A stretch of 61,249 nucleotides of DNA from an uncultured Lentisphaeria bacterium (GTDB lineage: Bacteria > Verrucomicrobiota > Lentisphaeria > Victivallales > Victivallaceae), in the NCBI GenBank assembly GCA_949282965.1, contig CASDQW010000031.1, forward strand, positions 1-61,249, read 5' to 3'. Shown here piece by piece: positions 28,066 to 38,533 of the stretch. Every line of letters begins with the position of its first letter. Positions within the stretch are counted from its first letter, which is position 1. The position numbers and the translations under genes are program-made. The notes beneath the pieces are model-generated. The model did no database searches, was not told the origin of the DNA, and saw nothing but the letters and a program-made list of their open reading frames with translations.

Positions 28066-30345
28066 TCAGAGATCCTGATTCGCGACGGCAATCGGAAATT
28101 GCGCATCCGAAAAATCCACTTCCGGTCGCGGATCCAGGCGGAAACGCACCTCCCGCACCGCACTGAAATCATCCGGCAACGGGAAATCCAGCTTCATGAC
28201 CGTTCCGGCCGGAGCCAGAAACGCCGGCGTCACCCCTTTCCCGAAGAGCTCCATACCACCGGACACCCTCCCGTCCGCGTCCGCAACCAGAAAATGAATC
28301 CGGTAGTCGCCGCGCACCGGTTCCTTCAGGCGGATCAGAAACCGCACCCGCTCCGGCATGACCGCAACCCGTACCGCGAACGCCTTCTGGTTCTGGGGCA
28401 GCGCCGCACCGAAATCATCAAATTGCGCCGCCGCCATCCACGTCAGATCATCCGGTTCGGATGTTTTGCCGCCTTTTTCCAGCAGCACCAGCAGCCGGTC
28501 GTCGGCCTGAGCGCGTCGAACCACCCGGTATCCGTGCGTGAGCAAGTGTCCCCGTACCTGATCAAACAGCCGCAGATCCTCAAATTCCGAAAAGAGATCC
28601 AGCAGCACCCGGTCGCACAGGTGATAAAAATGAAATGTATTCGGATACACCCGGTTGCGTAAAGCAAAATGTGCCGCCGGCGCGAACGAGGCATTCAATG
28701 CCGTTCCGGGAGGAATCCGCTCCTTGAACGCCTCCATTTCAGCAGTAAAATCCCGCTGCATGGACACCGCGTTGAAGGAATATTTTCCGTGGATCCCCTG
28801 GGCGAAAAAGTAGAAGGACAATCCCGCCGTCGTCACAGTCGCCGCCGTCAGCGCGGCCGCGGTACTCCGGCCGTTTCGCCCGGGCATTCCCTTCCCGAGC
28901 ATCCGCTCCCAGCCCCCGGCCCCGGAACGGTGCCGAAGCGCGGCCAGCGCCGCAACGGCGTTAATGTAGACCAGCATCAGAAAGTCCGCATGGTGCTGGG
29001 CGCAAATATTCCGCATCCACGCGCCTTCCTGCACCGCGACAAACACAAACGGCAACACCCCCGCTCCGAGCCACAACGGTCGCGACCATGTCGCAAAAAA
29101 CACCGGCAGCAGGATCAGCAGCAGAAATGCCGCGTTATTCCAACTGAACAGCGTTCCCCAGAATACCTCCGGCCGGGTGAACGGCGACAACATGACTTCC
29201 CACACCGAAGTACCCAGATTGGAAAAAACAAACAGCATCCGGTAATCCGCCTCCCCCTGAAAATACGGCATGACCACCTTCACCATCAGAAAAAACCACC
29301 CCGCAGACAGTAGTCCCAGAATCGCCCCGCGCCGCCGTTCCCCGCGCAAAAATTCCACCACCCCCACCCCGAACCAGACCACCGACACGGTTTCCTTGAG
29401 CAGCAGCGACATGCCCCAGACCAGCCAGGAACTCTTCTCCCACTTTTTGGTCCGGCAGATAAAATAAAAGATCAGCAGCGGCATGAAAAAATAATTTTCA
29501 TGAAACCCGTATCGCTGCGCCAGCACCAGATTGGAAAGCGACGGCGCACACAACACCGCAAGTGCCAGCACCGCAGCCGTTCCCCGCGGCAGCCGCCGGA
29601 GCCGCGCCAGCCAGTAAATCAACGGTGCATTGATATACAACAACAGGGCATTGAACCAGAAAAACGGTTCGGGGGAATCGCAGAAAGCCGCAAACGGCAT
29701 CAACAGTATGATCGTCAACGGCATGAAGTGATTGCCGAGAAAATTCAATCCCGTTTCGCTGGTGATGAACCATTCTCCATGCAGGGTGTTGCGCGCCACG
29801 TCCAGAAACAATCCCCAGTCGTGAAAATAGAGATGCAACACAGCCAGTGCCTGCCGCTGCCGCAGAAAACCGGTCCAGACCAGATACGCCCCGAATAACC
29901 AGCAGAATCCGATGATCAGACAAGCGACTTTCCGGCGCCGCAGCCACCGTTCCGGCCGCGGGACCAGCAGCATCGCCCGGAATACGCTCCACCCCGCCGC
30001 CAGCGTAAAAATCAATGCCGCCCACATACCCGGCAGCCCGTACACCGCCACTGCGGAAGCCGGCAGCGGCCAGCCGGCCCGCCAGGCCGCCCCCGCGGGG
30101 TCAGCAACTTCCGCCCGGCGCAATCCATGCAACCAGAACCAGCACAACACCGCCCCGGCCGACACCATGACCGCGGCCAGAAACCAACTCCACTGCGCAA
30201 CCGGAAGCACCACCGCCTCATATCCGGCGACATCCAAACTGTACAGCACATGCACCGCGCCAAACAGGGTCCACCCGGTCAGCCCCCCGCCGATCAGGCC
30301 GGTCAGCCATTCCGAGAGAGAAAAAGGTCCGATGGCTTTTTTCAT
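28066..30345 (-). CDS. DUF2079 family membrane protein
   Basis: A 759-residue protein with about 11-13 membrane helices in its first two thirds and a soluble C-terminal part from about residue 530. LNFLGNHFMPLTIILLMPF (around residue 203) is the DUF2079 hallmark (G-N-H-F motif), and AQRYGFHENYFFMPLLIF follows. The family resembles GT-C type glycosyltransferases but no donor or acceptor is known. GGAG lies five bases before the ATG, 44 bases after pcnB, which suggests cotranscription. Confidence 0.85.
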   Translation of the reverse strand: MKKAIGPFSLSEWLTGLIGGGLTGWTLFGAVHVLYSLDVAGYEAVVLPVAQWSWFLAAVMVSAGAVLCWFWLHGLRRAEVADPAGAAWRAGWPLPASAVAVYGLPGMWAALIFTLAAGWSVFRAMLLVPRPERWLRRRKVACLIIGFCWLFGAYLVWTGFLRQRQALAVLHLYFHDWGLFLDVARNTLHGEWFITSETGLNFLGNHFMPLTIILLMPFAAFCDSPEPFFWFNALLLYINAPLIYWLARLRRLPRGTAAVLALAVLCAPSLSNLVLAQRYGFHENYFFMPLLIFYFICRTKKWEKSSWLVWGMSLLLKETVSVVWFGVGVVEFLRGERRRGAILGLLSAGWFFLMVKVVMPYFQGEADYRMLFVFSNLGTSVWEVMLSPFTRPEVFWGTLFSWNNAAFLLLILLPVFFATWSRPLWLGAGVLPFVFVAVQEGAWMRNICAQHHADFLMLVYINAVAALAALRHRSGAGGWERMLGKGMPGRNGRSTAAALTAATVTTAGLSFYFFAQGIHGKYSFNAVSMQRDFTAEMEAFKERIPPGTALNASFAPAAHFALRNRVYPNTFHFYHLCDRVLLDLFSEFEDLRLFDQVRGHLLTHGYRVVRRAQADDRLLVLLEKGGKTSEPDDLTWMAAAQFDDFGAALPQNQKAFAVRVAVMPERVRFLIRLKEPVRGDYRIHFLVADADGRVSGGMELFGKGVTPAFLAPAGTVMKLDFPLPDDFSAVREVRFRLDPRPEVDFSDAQFPIAVANQDL

Positions 30346-30389
30346 GACGTCTCCGCGTTTTTCTCTCCGTCCGGCGGCACGTCCGGAAG

Positions 30390-31658
30390 TTATTCCTGCG
30401 GTTCCACTGCAGCAACGGCGACCGCCTTGTTTTTTTCACGGCGACCGCGATGGTTCTTCCGACGCTTACGCGAAAACCGGCCGCCTCCACCGCCAATCGG
30501 CCAGCAGGCTTCCAGCTCCGGCTCATGCCAGCGAACGATATTCTGAATCACCGCCAGCTCCCGGGCGTGCGCATAGCTGCGGGCATCCACAATATCCCGA
30601 TCATCCGGCGACATGGCCTTCAGAAGCGGCTGAAATTCCAGCACCCGTTCCGCCGACTGCTGCATGCATTTCATCATGTTCTGAGGTTGAAAAATGGTTT
30701 CAAGCACTTCCCGGATCCGATGCAGCGCATGTTTTTTCGGCCACAAGCCGCCGACGGTACCCGTCATTGCCTCCTCGACGAAAGGCAACGCCAGCGTCGC
30801 CATCGCCAGTGATACGCTGTTGCGGTACAGCCCCTCGTCCACGCGATAGTTCCGCTCCGTCAAAAGCTCCAGGGCGTATTCCATTGCCGGCGTTCCCCAC
30901 CGCGCCTCCAGATGCGGCAGATAGTACTGCAGAAAACCGTAATCGTGAAACGCCCGCAAATGCTTGTCCCCGTAACTGGAACTCAACACCTTCTCCAGCT
31001 CCAGCGCCAACCGGGAGGACGACGCGTGCCGGATCAGCGGCAGAGAGGCGAACAGCGCGTTTTCCGTCTCCGCGTCCAGCGAAAAATCATACTGCCCCAC
31101 CAGCTTCAACGCCCGCAGCAGACGTACCGGATCCTCCTCGAAGCGCAAACGCGCATCGCCGATCGCCCGTACCACGCCGCGTTCAATATCCTCCCGCCCC
31201 TGCCCGGTATAGTCGATCAGCTCCGAACACACCGGGTCGAAAAACAGGGCGTTGACGGTAAAGTCCCGCCGCCGGGCATCCTCCTCCGCCGTTCCATAAT
31301 CGTTGTCGGATAAAATCATATGCTCCGGCAGCAGTTCCGTGCCCTGACTGCCCGTGCGGCCGCCCGCGCTGCCGGCGGCATTCGGCGCCCGGCGGAACGT
31401 GCTGATTTCGATAATCTCGTCCCGGAGCCGCAGATGCACCAGACGGAAACGTTTGCCGATGATCCGGGCATTGCGGCGCCCGAAAACCTCCCGCACCTGT
31501 TCCGGCGTGGCGGAGGTGGAAATATCGTAATCCTTCGGTCGGCGACCGAGCAACAGATCGCGAATGGCGCCGCCCACGATATATGTCTCGTAATGCGCCT
31601 GCTGCAGCGTGGCGACAACATCAATGATATGCGGCTCGACCGGCAGTTCGTGTTTCAT
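30390..31658 (-). CDS. pcnB: poly(A) polymerase / tRNA nucleotidyltransferase family protein
   Basis: A 422-residue class II nucleotidyltransferase. YIVGGAIRDLLLGRRPKDYD (26-45) holds the GGxxRD motif and the catalytic Asp pair (43, 45); IGKRFRLVHLRL and RRRDFTVNALFFDP are the next conserved blocks, and EDPVRLLRALKLVGQYDFSL follows. The last 35 residues are strongly basic (FSRKRRKNHRGRREKNK), as in PcnB-type poly(A) polymerases that bind RNA. CCA-adding activity cannot be excluded from sequence alone. The ATG follows the nadB stop with no gap. Confidence 0.9.
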   Translation of the reverse strand: MKHELPVEPHIIDVVATLQQAHYETYIVGGAIRDLLLGRRPKDYDISTSATPEQVREVFGRRNARIIGKRFRLVHLRLRDEIIEISTFRRAPNAAGSAGGRTGSQGTELLPEHMILSDNDYGTAEEDARRRDFTVNALFFDPVCSELIDYTGQGREDIERGVVRAIGDARLRFEEDPVRLLRALKLVGQYDFSLDAETENALFASLPLIRHASSSRLALELEKVLSSSYGDKHLRAFHDYGFLQYYLPHLEARWGTPAMEYALELLTERNYRVDEGLYRNSVSLAMATLALPFVEEAMTGTVGGLWPKKHALHRIREVLETIFQPQNMMKCMQQSAERVLEFQPLLKAMSPDDRDIVDARSYAHARELAVIQNIVRWHEPELEACWPIGGGGGRFSRKRRKNHRGRREKNKAVAVAAVEPQE

Positions 31659-33308
<1,650 letters not shown>

Positions 33309-33320
33309 GGTGTATTGTCT

Positions 33321-33349
33321 TTGATTCTTTTTGGATATAGTGATAAATT
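33321..33349 (+). promoter_or_regulatory. candidate promoter for lnt
   Basis: TTGATT (33321-33326) and TAAATT (33344-33349) are 17 bases apart, about 45 bases before the ATG at 33395. Confidence 0.45.
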
Positions 33350-33373
33350 ACACTGTACTAGCTGGATTTTCAA
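33345..33373 (-). promoter_or_regulatory. candidate promoter for nadB
   Basis: On the minus strand TTGAAA (33368-33373) and TAATTT (33345-33350) have a 17-base spacer, about 37 bases before the nadB ATG. Its -10 box overlaps the -10 of the divergent lnt promoter. Confidence 0.45.
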
Positions 33374-33394
33374 TACTTGAGAGAGACAGAACCG

Positions 33395-35194
33395 ATGATT
33401 TTCAGCCGCTTTCCCTCCTGGTGGCCCGGTGCGGCTCCGGACGACAACACTATGCCGCCCGATGAATCCGGACGAATCGCCCCACACCGCCGGTGGCTGC
33501 GGCTGGCTGCGGCGACAGGCGGGGGGATCGTCTTCGCGCTGGCGCTGCCACCGGTGAACGCCGGCATTCTGGTGGTGGCGGCGTTGACGATTCTGACGTT
33601 GGCCGCCGGCGACCGGCGTGCCCCGGAAGCGGCGCTCTGTGGCTGGTGCTGGGGAGTCGGGTGGGCGTTGCCGGCCTTCTGGTGGCTCCGGGAAATTCAT
33701 CCGGTCATCCCGTTTCTGATGGCGCCGGTGCTGGCGTTGTGGCCGGCGGTCTGGGCGCTGTTCCTGCCGCTGGTCCGGCGTGAATTTCTCATTCCTCCCG
33801 CAGTCCGGCTGAAGGGGGAAGCGGCGGAACAGGCCTGGCGCGTACCCGACTGGAGACTGCTGCTCGCCGCCGCCGGCATGGCCGGTTGGTGGATCGTGCT
33901 GGAGTATTCCCGTTCGACCATGCTGCCGTGGAACAACCTGTCCACCGCGGTGTGGCGTTACGAACGGCTGCTGCCGCTGGCCGCCTACGCCGGCCAGTAC
34001 GGCATCGGATTTCTGCTGGCGCTGACGGGCGTGGCGCTGGCGTTCGGCATCCGCTTCCGCAACGAACGGGGAAGGATCCGCGCCGTTCCGGTGCTGGCGG
34101 CCGTAGCGCTGACCTGGCTTTTGGCGGAGCTGGCGGTGGCGGGACGCGCCGCGGCGAATACGGCGCAACCGGACCGGCTGGTCCGCATCGGGGTGGTCCA
34201 GGGAGACATTTCCCAACGACGCAACGCTGACGGCTCACAGGCGCAAGAGGCGCTGGATACCTACCTTGCCTTGTCCGCGCAACTGGCCGCACTGCCGGAG
34301 AAACCGGAACTCATTCTGTGGCCGGAAACCGCCGTTCCCTACCCGTTGAAGGCGGATCATCCGGTCAGCGCAGCCTACCGCCGGGGCATTGCCGGACTGT
34401 TGCCGCCGGGTGCACCGTATGCCATGCTGATCGGTACCATTGATTTTGCCCCGCAACCCGGTGGCGCGTCAAAATACGGCGTCACCAACAGCGCTCTGCT
34501 CCTGCAGCCCGGCCCGGTGGAAGCCGGCAGATTCGACAAAATCCACCGCGTCCCGTTCGGTGAATACATTCCCTTCCGCCGTTTCCTGCCGGAATGGCTG
34601 ACGCGCGCCATCGACATGAACCGGGATCTGACGCCGGGAGGGGATTATTCGCCGCTGCCTGTGGTGCCGGGGGTGCGGGCCGGCGTGGCGATCTGTTTTG
34701 AAAGCGTCTTTCCCTACATCGCCCGGGAGGAAGCCCGGCGCGGCGCCAATCTGTTGATCGTCCTCTCCAACGACGCCTGGTATCCGACCAGCGCCGAACC
34801 CGAACAACACCTGGCCAACGCCGTTCTCCGTTCGGTCGAAACCGGTCTGCCCGCCATCCGCTGCGGCAACAACGGCGGGACACTGGTCATACGCCCGGAC
34901 GGCCGGATCGCCGCCGTTCTGCCGACGCCGGGAACGGAACGGCCGGAAATCCGCCGCGGCCGGGCAACGGGCATTCTGGAAGTGCCGGTCACAGCCGAAC
35001 CCGAACTGACGTTTTATACCCGGCACGGCGACTGGGCGGTGGTGCTGGCCGGCCTGGGCGCGGCGGCGCTCTTCGCGGCGGCCGCCGGCAACTGGCTGCG
35101 CCGCAAACGGATTCTGGCCGCAATGCACGCCGGAGATCCATCGCTTTCCGCAACCAACTCACGTCCTGGCGAAAGGAGCGACGACCATGCCTGA
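33395..35194 (+). CDS. lnt: apolipoprotein N-acyltransferase
   Basis: A 599-residue inner-membrane enzyme that N-acylates the lipid-modified Cys of lipoproteins. About six to eight membrane helices fill the first 250 residues, then a nitrilase-like domain with catalytic Glu311 (LWPETAVPYP), Lys382 (DKIHRVPFGEYIPF) and Cys434 (VAICFESVFPYI). E. coli uses Glu267, Lys335 and Cys387, so the spacing is preserved. It is about 85 residues longer than E. coli Lnt, mostly in the first half. The ATG at 33395 is chosen over an in-frame TTG at 33377. It overlaps the HIT gene by eight bases. Confidence 0.94.
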   Translation: MIFSRFPSWWPGAAPDDNTMPPDESGRIAPHRRWLRLAAATGGGIVFALALPPVNAGILVVAALTILTLAAGDRRAPEAALCGWCWGVGWALPAFWWLREIHPVIPFLMAPVLALWPAVWALFLPLVRREFLIPPAVRLKGEAAEQAWRVPDWRLLLAAAGMAGWWIVLEYSRSTMLPWNNLSTAVWRYERLLPLAAYAGQYGIGFLLALTGVALAFGIRFRNERGRIRAVPVLAAVALTWLLAELAVAGRAAANTAQPDRLVRIGVVQGDISQRRNADGSQAQEALDTYLALSAQLAALPEKPELILWPETAVPYPLKADHPVSAAYRRGIAGLLPPGAPYAMLIGTIDFAPQPGGASKYGVTNSALLLQPGPVEAGRFDKIHRVPFGEYIPFRRFLPEWLTRAIDMNRDLTPGGDYSPLPVVPGVRAGVAICFESVFPYIAREEARRGANLLIVLSNDAWYPTSAEPEQHLANAVLRSVETGLPAIRCGNNGGTLVIRPDGRIAAVLPTPGTERPEIRRGRATGILEVPVTAEPELTFYTRHGDWAVVLAGLGAAALFAAAAGNWLRRKRILAAMHAGDPSLSATNSRPGERSDDHA

Positions 35195-35699
35195 AAAACG
35201 CCCGCTGTGGGCCCCGTGGCGCACTGAATTCATCCGCGCTCCCCGGCGCGGGGAATGCTTCCTCTGTGCCAACGAAATGCCGCATTCACGGCCGGAAGAG
35301 TCGCTCATCGTCGCACGCGGCACCGTCGCCTTCGTCATACTGAACCGTTATCCGTACAACTCCGGACACCTGCTGATTGCGCCGTACCGGCATGTCGACC
35401 GGCTGGCCCGGCTGACGGCCGGGGAGCGCGCCGAGCTGATGGAACTTGCCGCCCGCGCGGAAACAGTTCTGGAGACCGTGATGGCGCCGGACGCATTCAA
35501 TGTCGGTCTCAATCTCGGCGCCGCCGCTGGTGCCGGAGTGGCGGACCATCTGCATATGCACATCGTGCCACGCTGGCACGGAGATACCAATTTCATGCCG
35601 GTTCTGGCCGACACCCGCTGTGTGCCGGAGGCGCTGGATAAAACCGCGGAGCTGATCCGCAAAACTTGGAATGATCAATCCTATGGACATCGGAGTTGA
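35187..35699 (+). CDS. HIT family hydrolase/phosphorylase
   Basis: A 170-residue histidine-triad protein. The triad HLHMHIVPRW is at residues 121-130 (His121, His123, His125), preceded by NVGLNLGAAAGAGVADH. The N-terminal LWAPWRTEFIR and CFLC resemble the AP4A-phosphorylase/GalT-like branch found in many bacteria, which cleaves dinucleoside polyphosphates or nucleotide conjugates. The start has AAAGGAG about eight bases ahead inside lnt. Its 3' end overlaps the DUF89 gene by 29 bases. Confidence 0.92.
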   Translation: MPEKRPLWAPWRTEFIRAPRRGECFLCANEMPHSRPEESLIVARGTVAFVILNRYPYNSGHLLIAPYRHVDRLARLTAGERAELMELAARAETVLETVMAPDAFNVGLNLGAAAGAGVADHLHMHIVPRWHGDTNFMPVLADTRCVPEALDKTAELIRKTWNDQSYGHRS

Positions 35700-36546
35700 C
35701 TGTTTCCCCTGCATTCTTTCCCAGATTGTGCCGCTGGCGCGCAGCGCGAGCGGCGACGAAACTGAATGTCGTGCGCTGATCCGCCGCATGCTGCGCATCA
35801 TCGCGGAGGCCGATCCCGGGTCGACGCCACCGGACATCGCCGCGGCGTTTCACCGCGAAGTCCGCGCCGTTTCCGGCAACAACGATGCGTTCCGCGACGA
35901 AAAAGACCGTTCAACCGCCCTCGGATTGCAGTTGTTGCCGGAGCTGCGCGCCCTGTGCTCCGAGGCACCGGACGCGTTTGAAAGCGCGCTGCGTCTCGCC
36001 ATCGGCGGCAACATCATCGACTACGGTGCCGATCCGGATTTCGACCTTGAAACCGCCGAAAAGCGGATCCGGGAAGTGTTTTCCCTGCCGCTGGCGCCCG
36101 AACCGGTCCGGCGACTGCGGGAGGCTATGGACCAGGCCCGCAGTGTCTTTTATATTCTGGACAACTGCGGCGAAGCCGTGCTGGACCGGCTGCTGATCGA
36201 ACGCTACGCGCACAAGATCACCCTCGGCGTCCGCGGTCAGCCCATCCTCAACGACGTAACCCGCCGCGAAGCCGCCATGTCCGGGCTGGATTTTGTGCCG
36301 ATCCTCGATACGGGGGACATGACACCCGGGGTCTCCCGTCACGGCACCGGAGAAGCGTTTCTGGCCGCCATGCGCCGGGCCGACCTGGTCATCGCCAAAG
36401 GCCAGGGTAATTTTGAGACGCTCAGCGATTACGACCGTCCGATCGCCTTCCTGCTGCGGGTCAAATGCCGCGTCATCGCGCAGCTGCTGCAATCTCCGAT
36501 GCACTCGTTGCAGGTACAATTACGCAACTTTCAGTTTGGAGAGTAA
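35671..36546 (+). CDS. DUF89 / ARMT1-like metal-dependent phosphatase
   Basis: A 291-residue DUF89 protein. DCFPCILSQIV near the start matches the family's CxxC segment; GNIIDYGAD (about 112), the metal-site motif YILDNCGEAVLDRLL (about 160) and AKGQGNFETLSD near the end are the family hallmarks. DUF89 proteins are damage-control phosphatases that hydrolyse aberrant sugar or metabolite phosphates with Mn or Co. Two starts are possible, ATG at 35671 and ATG at 35683; neither has a well-placed ribosome binding site. The next gene begins two bases after its stop. Confidence 0.88.
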   Translation: MINPMDIGVDCFPCILSQIVPLARSASGDETECRALIRRMLRIIAEADPGSTPPDIAAAFHREVRAVSGNNDAFRDEKDRSTALGLQLLPELRALCSEAPDAFESALRLAIGGNIIDYGADPDFDLETAEKRIREVFSLPLAPEPVRRLREAMDQARSVFYILDNCGEAVLDRLLIERYAHKITLGVRGQPILNDVTRREAAMSGLDFVPILDTGDMTPGVSRHGTGEAFLAAMRRADLVIAKGQGNFETLSDYDRPIAFLLRVKCRVIAQLLQSPMHSLQVQLRNFQFGE

Positions 36547-36548
36547 CC

Positions 36549-37109
36549 TTGGATACGTTTGCACACGGTGCCATCAGTATGTTGGCCGCCTCCCGCTCCG
36601 GTCTGCCCGGCCTGAAACACGACGGTTGCCGGAGCGGCTGGAAGGACTGGACACTCTGGGCGGCGCTGGCGTTCGGCACGCTGCCGGACCTGACCAGTTT
36701 CGGAGTCTATTTTGTACAACGGATTGTTTCCGGGAATTTTACCCCCGGGAAACCCGATCTGACGGAAATCCCGCAATATGTGTTCACCGCCTATGATGTG
36801 TCACACAGTCTGGTGGTGGCCGCCGCCGCAGGCATTTTAATCGGCATTTTCGTCCGGTGCTGCCTGCTGCCGTATCTGGCCTGGCCGTTGCATATTCTCT
36901 GCGACATTCCGACGCATTCGGCGGATTTTTTCGCGACGCCGGTTTTCTGGCCGGTTTCGCAATGGCATTTCGACGGGTGGGCCTTTTCGGCATACCCCCT
37001 CTTGATTGTGGGCTACTGGGGAGCCGTCGTGCTGCTCTTCGCCTGGCGGATGCTGTACCCGAAAGTCCGCGAACGGGCCCGCCGTCCGCGGGAGGATGCA
37101 CATGAGTAA
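36549..37109 (+). CDS. DUF457/YdjM-like membrane protein, putative metal-dependent hydrolase
   Basis: A 186-residue membrane protein with about four helices. Conserved polar residues lie in DTFAHGAISML (start), GTLPDLTSFG, AYDVSHSLVV and WPLHILCDIPTHS, a His/Asp pattern like that of YdjM/DUF457 proteins, which are annotated as membrane-bound metal-dependent hydrolases by homology only. The TTG at 36549 is chosen because GGAG is seven bases ahead and the stop of the DUF89 gene is two bases upstream; the next in-frame ATG upstream (36465) would lie inside that gene. It overlaps the lipoprotein gene by eight bases. Confidence 0.78.
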   Translation: MDTFAHGAISMLAASRSGLPGLKHDGCRSGWKDWTLWAALAFGTLPDLTSFGVYFVQRIVSGNFTPGKPDLTEIPQYVFTAYDVSHSLVVAAAAGILIGIFVRCCLLPYLAWPLHILCDIPTHSADFFATPVFWPVSQWHFDGWAFSAYPLLIVGYWGAVVLLFAWRMLYPKVRERARRPREDAHE

Positions 37110-37518
37110 CATATACTTCGGGGCGCTGACCGCCGCCATGCTGTTGCTCACCGGCGGCTGTTCAAGCTTTTATCAATCGCTGGAATTCCGGGAGCTGGCG
37201 GCACCCGAAGTACGGTTCGTGCACTATTCGGACGGCCCGACGCTGAAGATTTCCGGGACCTGTACCCGCGCCGGTTATGTGGTGGAAAAGGTATTGCAGA
37301 TCCGGGAAGGCCGCACCCTGCTGGTGAAGGTCATGATTTCCCCCTTCAGCCGGGATGGTGCGGGAACCGCTTTCGAAACGGAGATCGTACTGGACGAACT
37401 TGATTTTGTTTATTTCGGCGAACGGCGCGAACTGATCTGGCGCCGCTACCCGGACCGCGCCCCTGCGGAAACTTTACCGGGGAAACGGCCCGTGCCGGTC
37501 TTCGTGCCGGAAGAATAA
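37102..37518 (+). CDS. small lipoprotein, unknown function
   Basis: A 138-residue protein beginning MSNIYFGALTAAMLLLTGGC, a lipoprotein signal with a lipobox-like LTGGC, so it would be lipidated at Cys20. The mature part is beta-rich (EVRFVHYSDGPTLKISG, TLLVKVMISPFS) and matches no family I recognise. GGAGG lies seven bases before the ATG; an in-frame start at 37006 would put the signal in the wrong place. It is the last gene of the lnt run, and lnt itself would act on its N-terminus. Confidence 0.8.
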   Translation: MSNIYFGALTAAMLLLTGGCSSFYQSLEFRELAAPEVRFVHYSDGPTLKISGTCTRAGYVVEKVLQIREGRTLLVKVMISPFSRDGAGTAFETEIVLDELDFVYFGERRELIWRRYPDRAPAETLPGKRPVPVFVPEE

Positions 37519-37611
37519 CCGGAAAACAACTGGAAAAATTCACCCTGAAGCATTATATTATAAAATATATTTTTGAGCAGGAAAACGCAACCGTCAGGAA
37601 AGAATCATCCC

Positions 37612-38442
37612 ATGGCAATCGGAGAAAACCTTTTTCCCCATGACCGTTACGACACCCCGCCCGACGCGCCGCATTGCTGGCAGGACCGGCTCTGCTGCGG
37701 CGGAAGATGGTATTTTTACTGGAAAAATTTTCTTATTTTCAGCCGGTCCGGCCGCTGCGGCCGCCGCGGCGAACTCGACGGCGCCCACCAGATCTTCTAT
37801 TCGAATCAGAACATCCGGCTCATTGAAAGCTGCGGCGGGCGCCTGCACCTGCGGGGACTGGACAATCTCCGGGCCCTGAACGGCCGACCGGTGGTGCTGA
37901 TCGGCAACCACATGAGCCTGCTCGAAACGGCGATCTTCCACGCCATCGTCCGACCGCATCTGGATTTCACGTTCGTCATCAAATCGGCGCTGATGAAAAT
38001 TCCGCATTTCGGCGACATCATGCGGGCAATCGATGCCATTCAGGTGGGGCGGGACAACCCGCGCGAAGACCTGAAAAACGTCCTCACCGAAGGCCGGAAA
38101 CGGCTGGAGGCGGGGCGTTCGGTCATCATTTTCCCGCAAGCCACCCGTTCGGCGGAATTCCATCCCGAAAAATTCAATTCCATCGGCGTCAAACTGGCCC
38201 GTGCCGCCGGCGTTCCGATCGTCCCCTTCGCCCTGAAAACCGACTTTCTGGCCAACGGTCGGTGGCTCCGCGATCTGGGGCCCATTCACCGGGAAAACGA
38301 TGTCTGGTTTGAATTCGCACCGGCCATGGACATCACCGGTTCCGGCAAGGAGGAGCTGCAGTGGGTCATTGAATTCATTCAGGACCGCTTGAATCAATGG
38401 AAAAAACCGGAAAACCGGAGTGCCGTTCTTGAAAAACCATGA
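37612..38442 (+). CDS. PlsC-type 1-acylglycerol-3-phosphate acyltransferase homologue
   Basis: A 276-residue acyltransferase of the PlsC family. Motif I is NHMSLLE (usual NHxxxxD, here Glu), motif II is in GDIMRAIDAIQVGRDN, motif III reads FPQATRS instead of FPEGTRS, and PIVPFALKTD is motif IV. The spacing is normal, so the fold and probably the acyl transfer are kept, but the Gln-Ala change in motif III is unusual. The ATG at 37612 is preferred to an in-frame TTG at 37573. It could acylate lysophosphatidate or, given the LPS genes next door, another envelope lipid. Confidence 0.82.
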   Translation: MAIGENLFPHDRYDTPPDAPHCWQDRLCCGGRWYFYWKNFLIFSRSGRCGRRGELDGAHQIFYSNQNIRLIESCGGRLHLRGLDNLRALNGRPVVLIGNHMSLLETAIFHAIVRPHLDFTFVIKSALMKIPHFGDIMRAIDAIQVGRDNPREDLKNVLTEGRKRLEAGRSVIIFPQATRSAEFHPEKFNSIGVKLARAAGVPIVPFALKTDFLANGRWLRDLGPIHRENDVWFEFAPAMDITGSGKEELQWVIEFIQDRLNQWKKPENRSAVLEKP

Positions 38443-38457
38443 AAAGACGGTTATGGT
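38429..38457 (+). promoter_or_regulatory. possible promoter for lptD-hldD-rsmB
   Basis: TTGAAA (38429-38434) and TATGGT (38452-38457) have a 17-base spacer and lie at the end of the upstream gene, about 75 bases before the lptD ATG. Confidence 0.35.
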
Positions 38458-38533
38458 AGAGTGATTTTGTATGCGCGCCCGGCCCGATGCGAACGCCATG
38501 CACGGGACCGGCTCAAGTTTTTTCAGGAAACGA

